Shown piece after piece: positions 5,876 through 6,122 of a stretch of 6,122 bases of DNA. Positions within the stretch are counted from its first letter, which is position 1, and every line of letters starts with the position of its first letter. This stretch comes from Alphaproteobacteria bacterium. Lineage in GTDB: Bacteria > Pseudomonadota > Alphaproteobacteria > Rickettsiales > SXRF01. A program made the position numbers and the translations under genes. The notes below the pieces were generated by a model that saw nothing but the letters and a program-made list of their open reading frames with translations, did not search any database and was not told the DNA's origin. Where the stretch lies: contig JAFATP010000066.1 of the NCBI GenBank assembly GCA_019243895.1, positions 1-6,122 of the forward strand, written 5' to 3'.

Positions 5876-6037
5876 ATGAGCGTGTATGTGTTTTTTGTAT
5901 TTTACCTCGTCATGCGGATGAATTTCAGTGGCCGGCCACGTGATTCTTATGATCAATCGAGCGCAAACGGACATACGCCTGCCCGGCAGACAAAGGCTTT
6001 CATCCGCTTTTCAAGCGGCGATAACGCGCGGCTTTAA
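5876..6037 (+). CDS. Doubtful 53-residue ORF
   Basis: ATG 5876 to TAA 6035-6037 encodes 53 residues starting MSVYVFFVFYLVMRMNF. The first 13 residues are hydrophobic and aromatic enough for a short membrane anchor; the rest is polar, with many Ser, Arg and Asn. GAGG at 5863-5866 lies nine bases ahead of the ATG and could act as a ribosome site. The ORF is divergent from recJ. I do not recognise it. The AT-richer, palindrome-dotted setting suggests a regulatory spacer, and an ORF of this size can arise by chance, so I rate it unlikely but not excluded. Confidence 0.15.
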   Translation: MSVYVFFVFYLVMRMNFSGRPRDSYDQSSANGHTPARQTKAFIRFSSGDNARL

Positions 6038-6049
6038 GTCATCGCGCGC

Positions 6050-6069
6050 CATGAGGGCACTCCCTCATG
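6050..6069. promoter_or_regulatory. 20-bp dyad, possible operator beside a TATAAA box
   Basis: CATGAGGG at 6050-6057 and CCCTCATG at 6062-6069 are exact reverse complements around the four bases CACT. Three bases on, a + strand TATAAA at 6073-6078 resembles a -10 box and lies 35 bp ahead of the ATG at 6114. The dyad covers the place where the -35 box should be, and no TTGACA-like hexamer is seen there. This fits a site for an activator or repressor acting on the right-hand gene. It could also fold as an RNA hairpin, but no U-run follows. Confidence 0.4.
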
Positions 6070-6113
6070 TGGTATAAAGCCTGTCCGCCGCTTGCCTTTG
6101 CAATAGGCCGCGC

Positions 6114-6122
6114 ATGAACGTA
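6114..6122 (+). CDS. Possible 5' end of a gene leaving the window
   Basis: ATG AAC GTA are the last nine bases. A TATAAA at 6073-6078 and the dyad before it give a plausible promoter with a leader of about 30 bases, and TAGG at 6103-6106 is a weak ribosome site. Three codons do not allow any identification, and the start itself is a guess from spacing. Confidence 0.3.

Larger units (their letters stand above)
5845..6113. other. Intergenic region between recJ and the gene at the right edge
   Basis: About 270 bp without a secure gene and less GC-rich than its surroundings. It holds the recJ -35 box, a T-rich stretch at about 5889-5903, a perfect 12-bp palindrome GTGGCCGGCCAC at 5928-5939 directly followed by CACGTG at 5937-5942, a small foldback CCGCTT/AAGCGG at 6004-6018, and a 20-bp foldback at 6050-6069 beside a TATAAA. 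No tRNA, riboswitch core or U-tailed terminator was found. Together these suggest a shared control region for two divergent genes. Confidence 0.5.

Noticed and set aside
5949..6077. 42-residue + strand ORF starting MINRAQTD
   Set aside because: No ribosome site, no recognisable feature, and it runs through the 20-bp dyad into the TATAAA box; best explained by chance.

Overview
The window reads as ordinary chromosomal DNA of a GC-rich alphaproteobacterium. The assignment rests on protein character: an NDUFAF5/BioC-type methyltransferase with the mitochondrial-like signature LHWVND, a long nitronate-monooxygenase-like flavoprotein of the alphaproteobacterial kind, and the mutT / methyltransferase / comF neighbourhood, which I recall as common in that class. 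Coding density is high. No rRNA, tRNA, CRISPR array, insertion sequence or phage gene could be supported.

Layout, left to right. (1) 1-450, + strand: the 3' end of an unrecognised gene that enters from outside the window. (2) 451-1209, - strand: comF, a double-zinc-ribbon phosphoribosyltransferase-like protein. (3) 1236-2075, + strand: an NDUFAF5-like SAM methyltransferase, divergent from comF across 26 bp and carrying a likely promoter with a very short leader. (4) 2055-2462, - strand: a MutT Nudix hydrolase whose end overlaps the methyltransferase tail to tail by 21 bp. (5) 2463-2568: a 106-bp spacer filled by an AT-richer array of GGTTACAG-type units, direct on the left and inverted on the right. 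(6) 2569-3975, - strand: a YrpB/nitronate-monooxygenase-family FMN enzyme with an unusual C-terminal cysteine cluster. (7) 4054-5823, - strand: recJ. (8) 5824-6122: about 300 bp holding a recJ promoter candidate, several palindromes, one doubtful 53-codon ORF, and probably the promoter and first codons of a + strand gene running off the right edge.

recJ, the flavoprotein and mutT lie in the same direction and may be cotranscribed, with the repeat array inside that unit just ahead of the mutT start codon. RecJ (single-strand exonuclease), MutT (nucleotide-pool cleaning) and ComF (linked to DNA uptake or processing) all touch DNA metabolism, but joint function is only an inference.

No wholly new system is evident. 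The observations most worth checking are the repeat array and its two mutually exclusive foldbacks, the apparent in-frame loss of part of the SAM-binding site in the methyltransferase, and the 20-bp palindrome beside a TATAAA box at the right edge.
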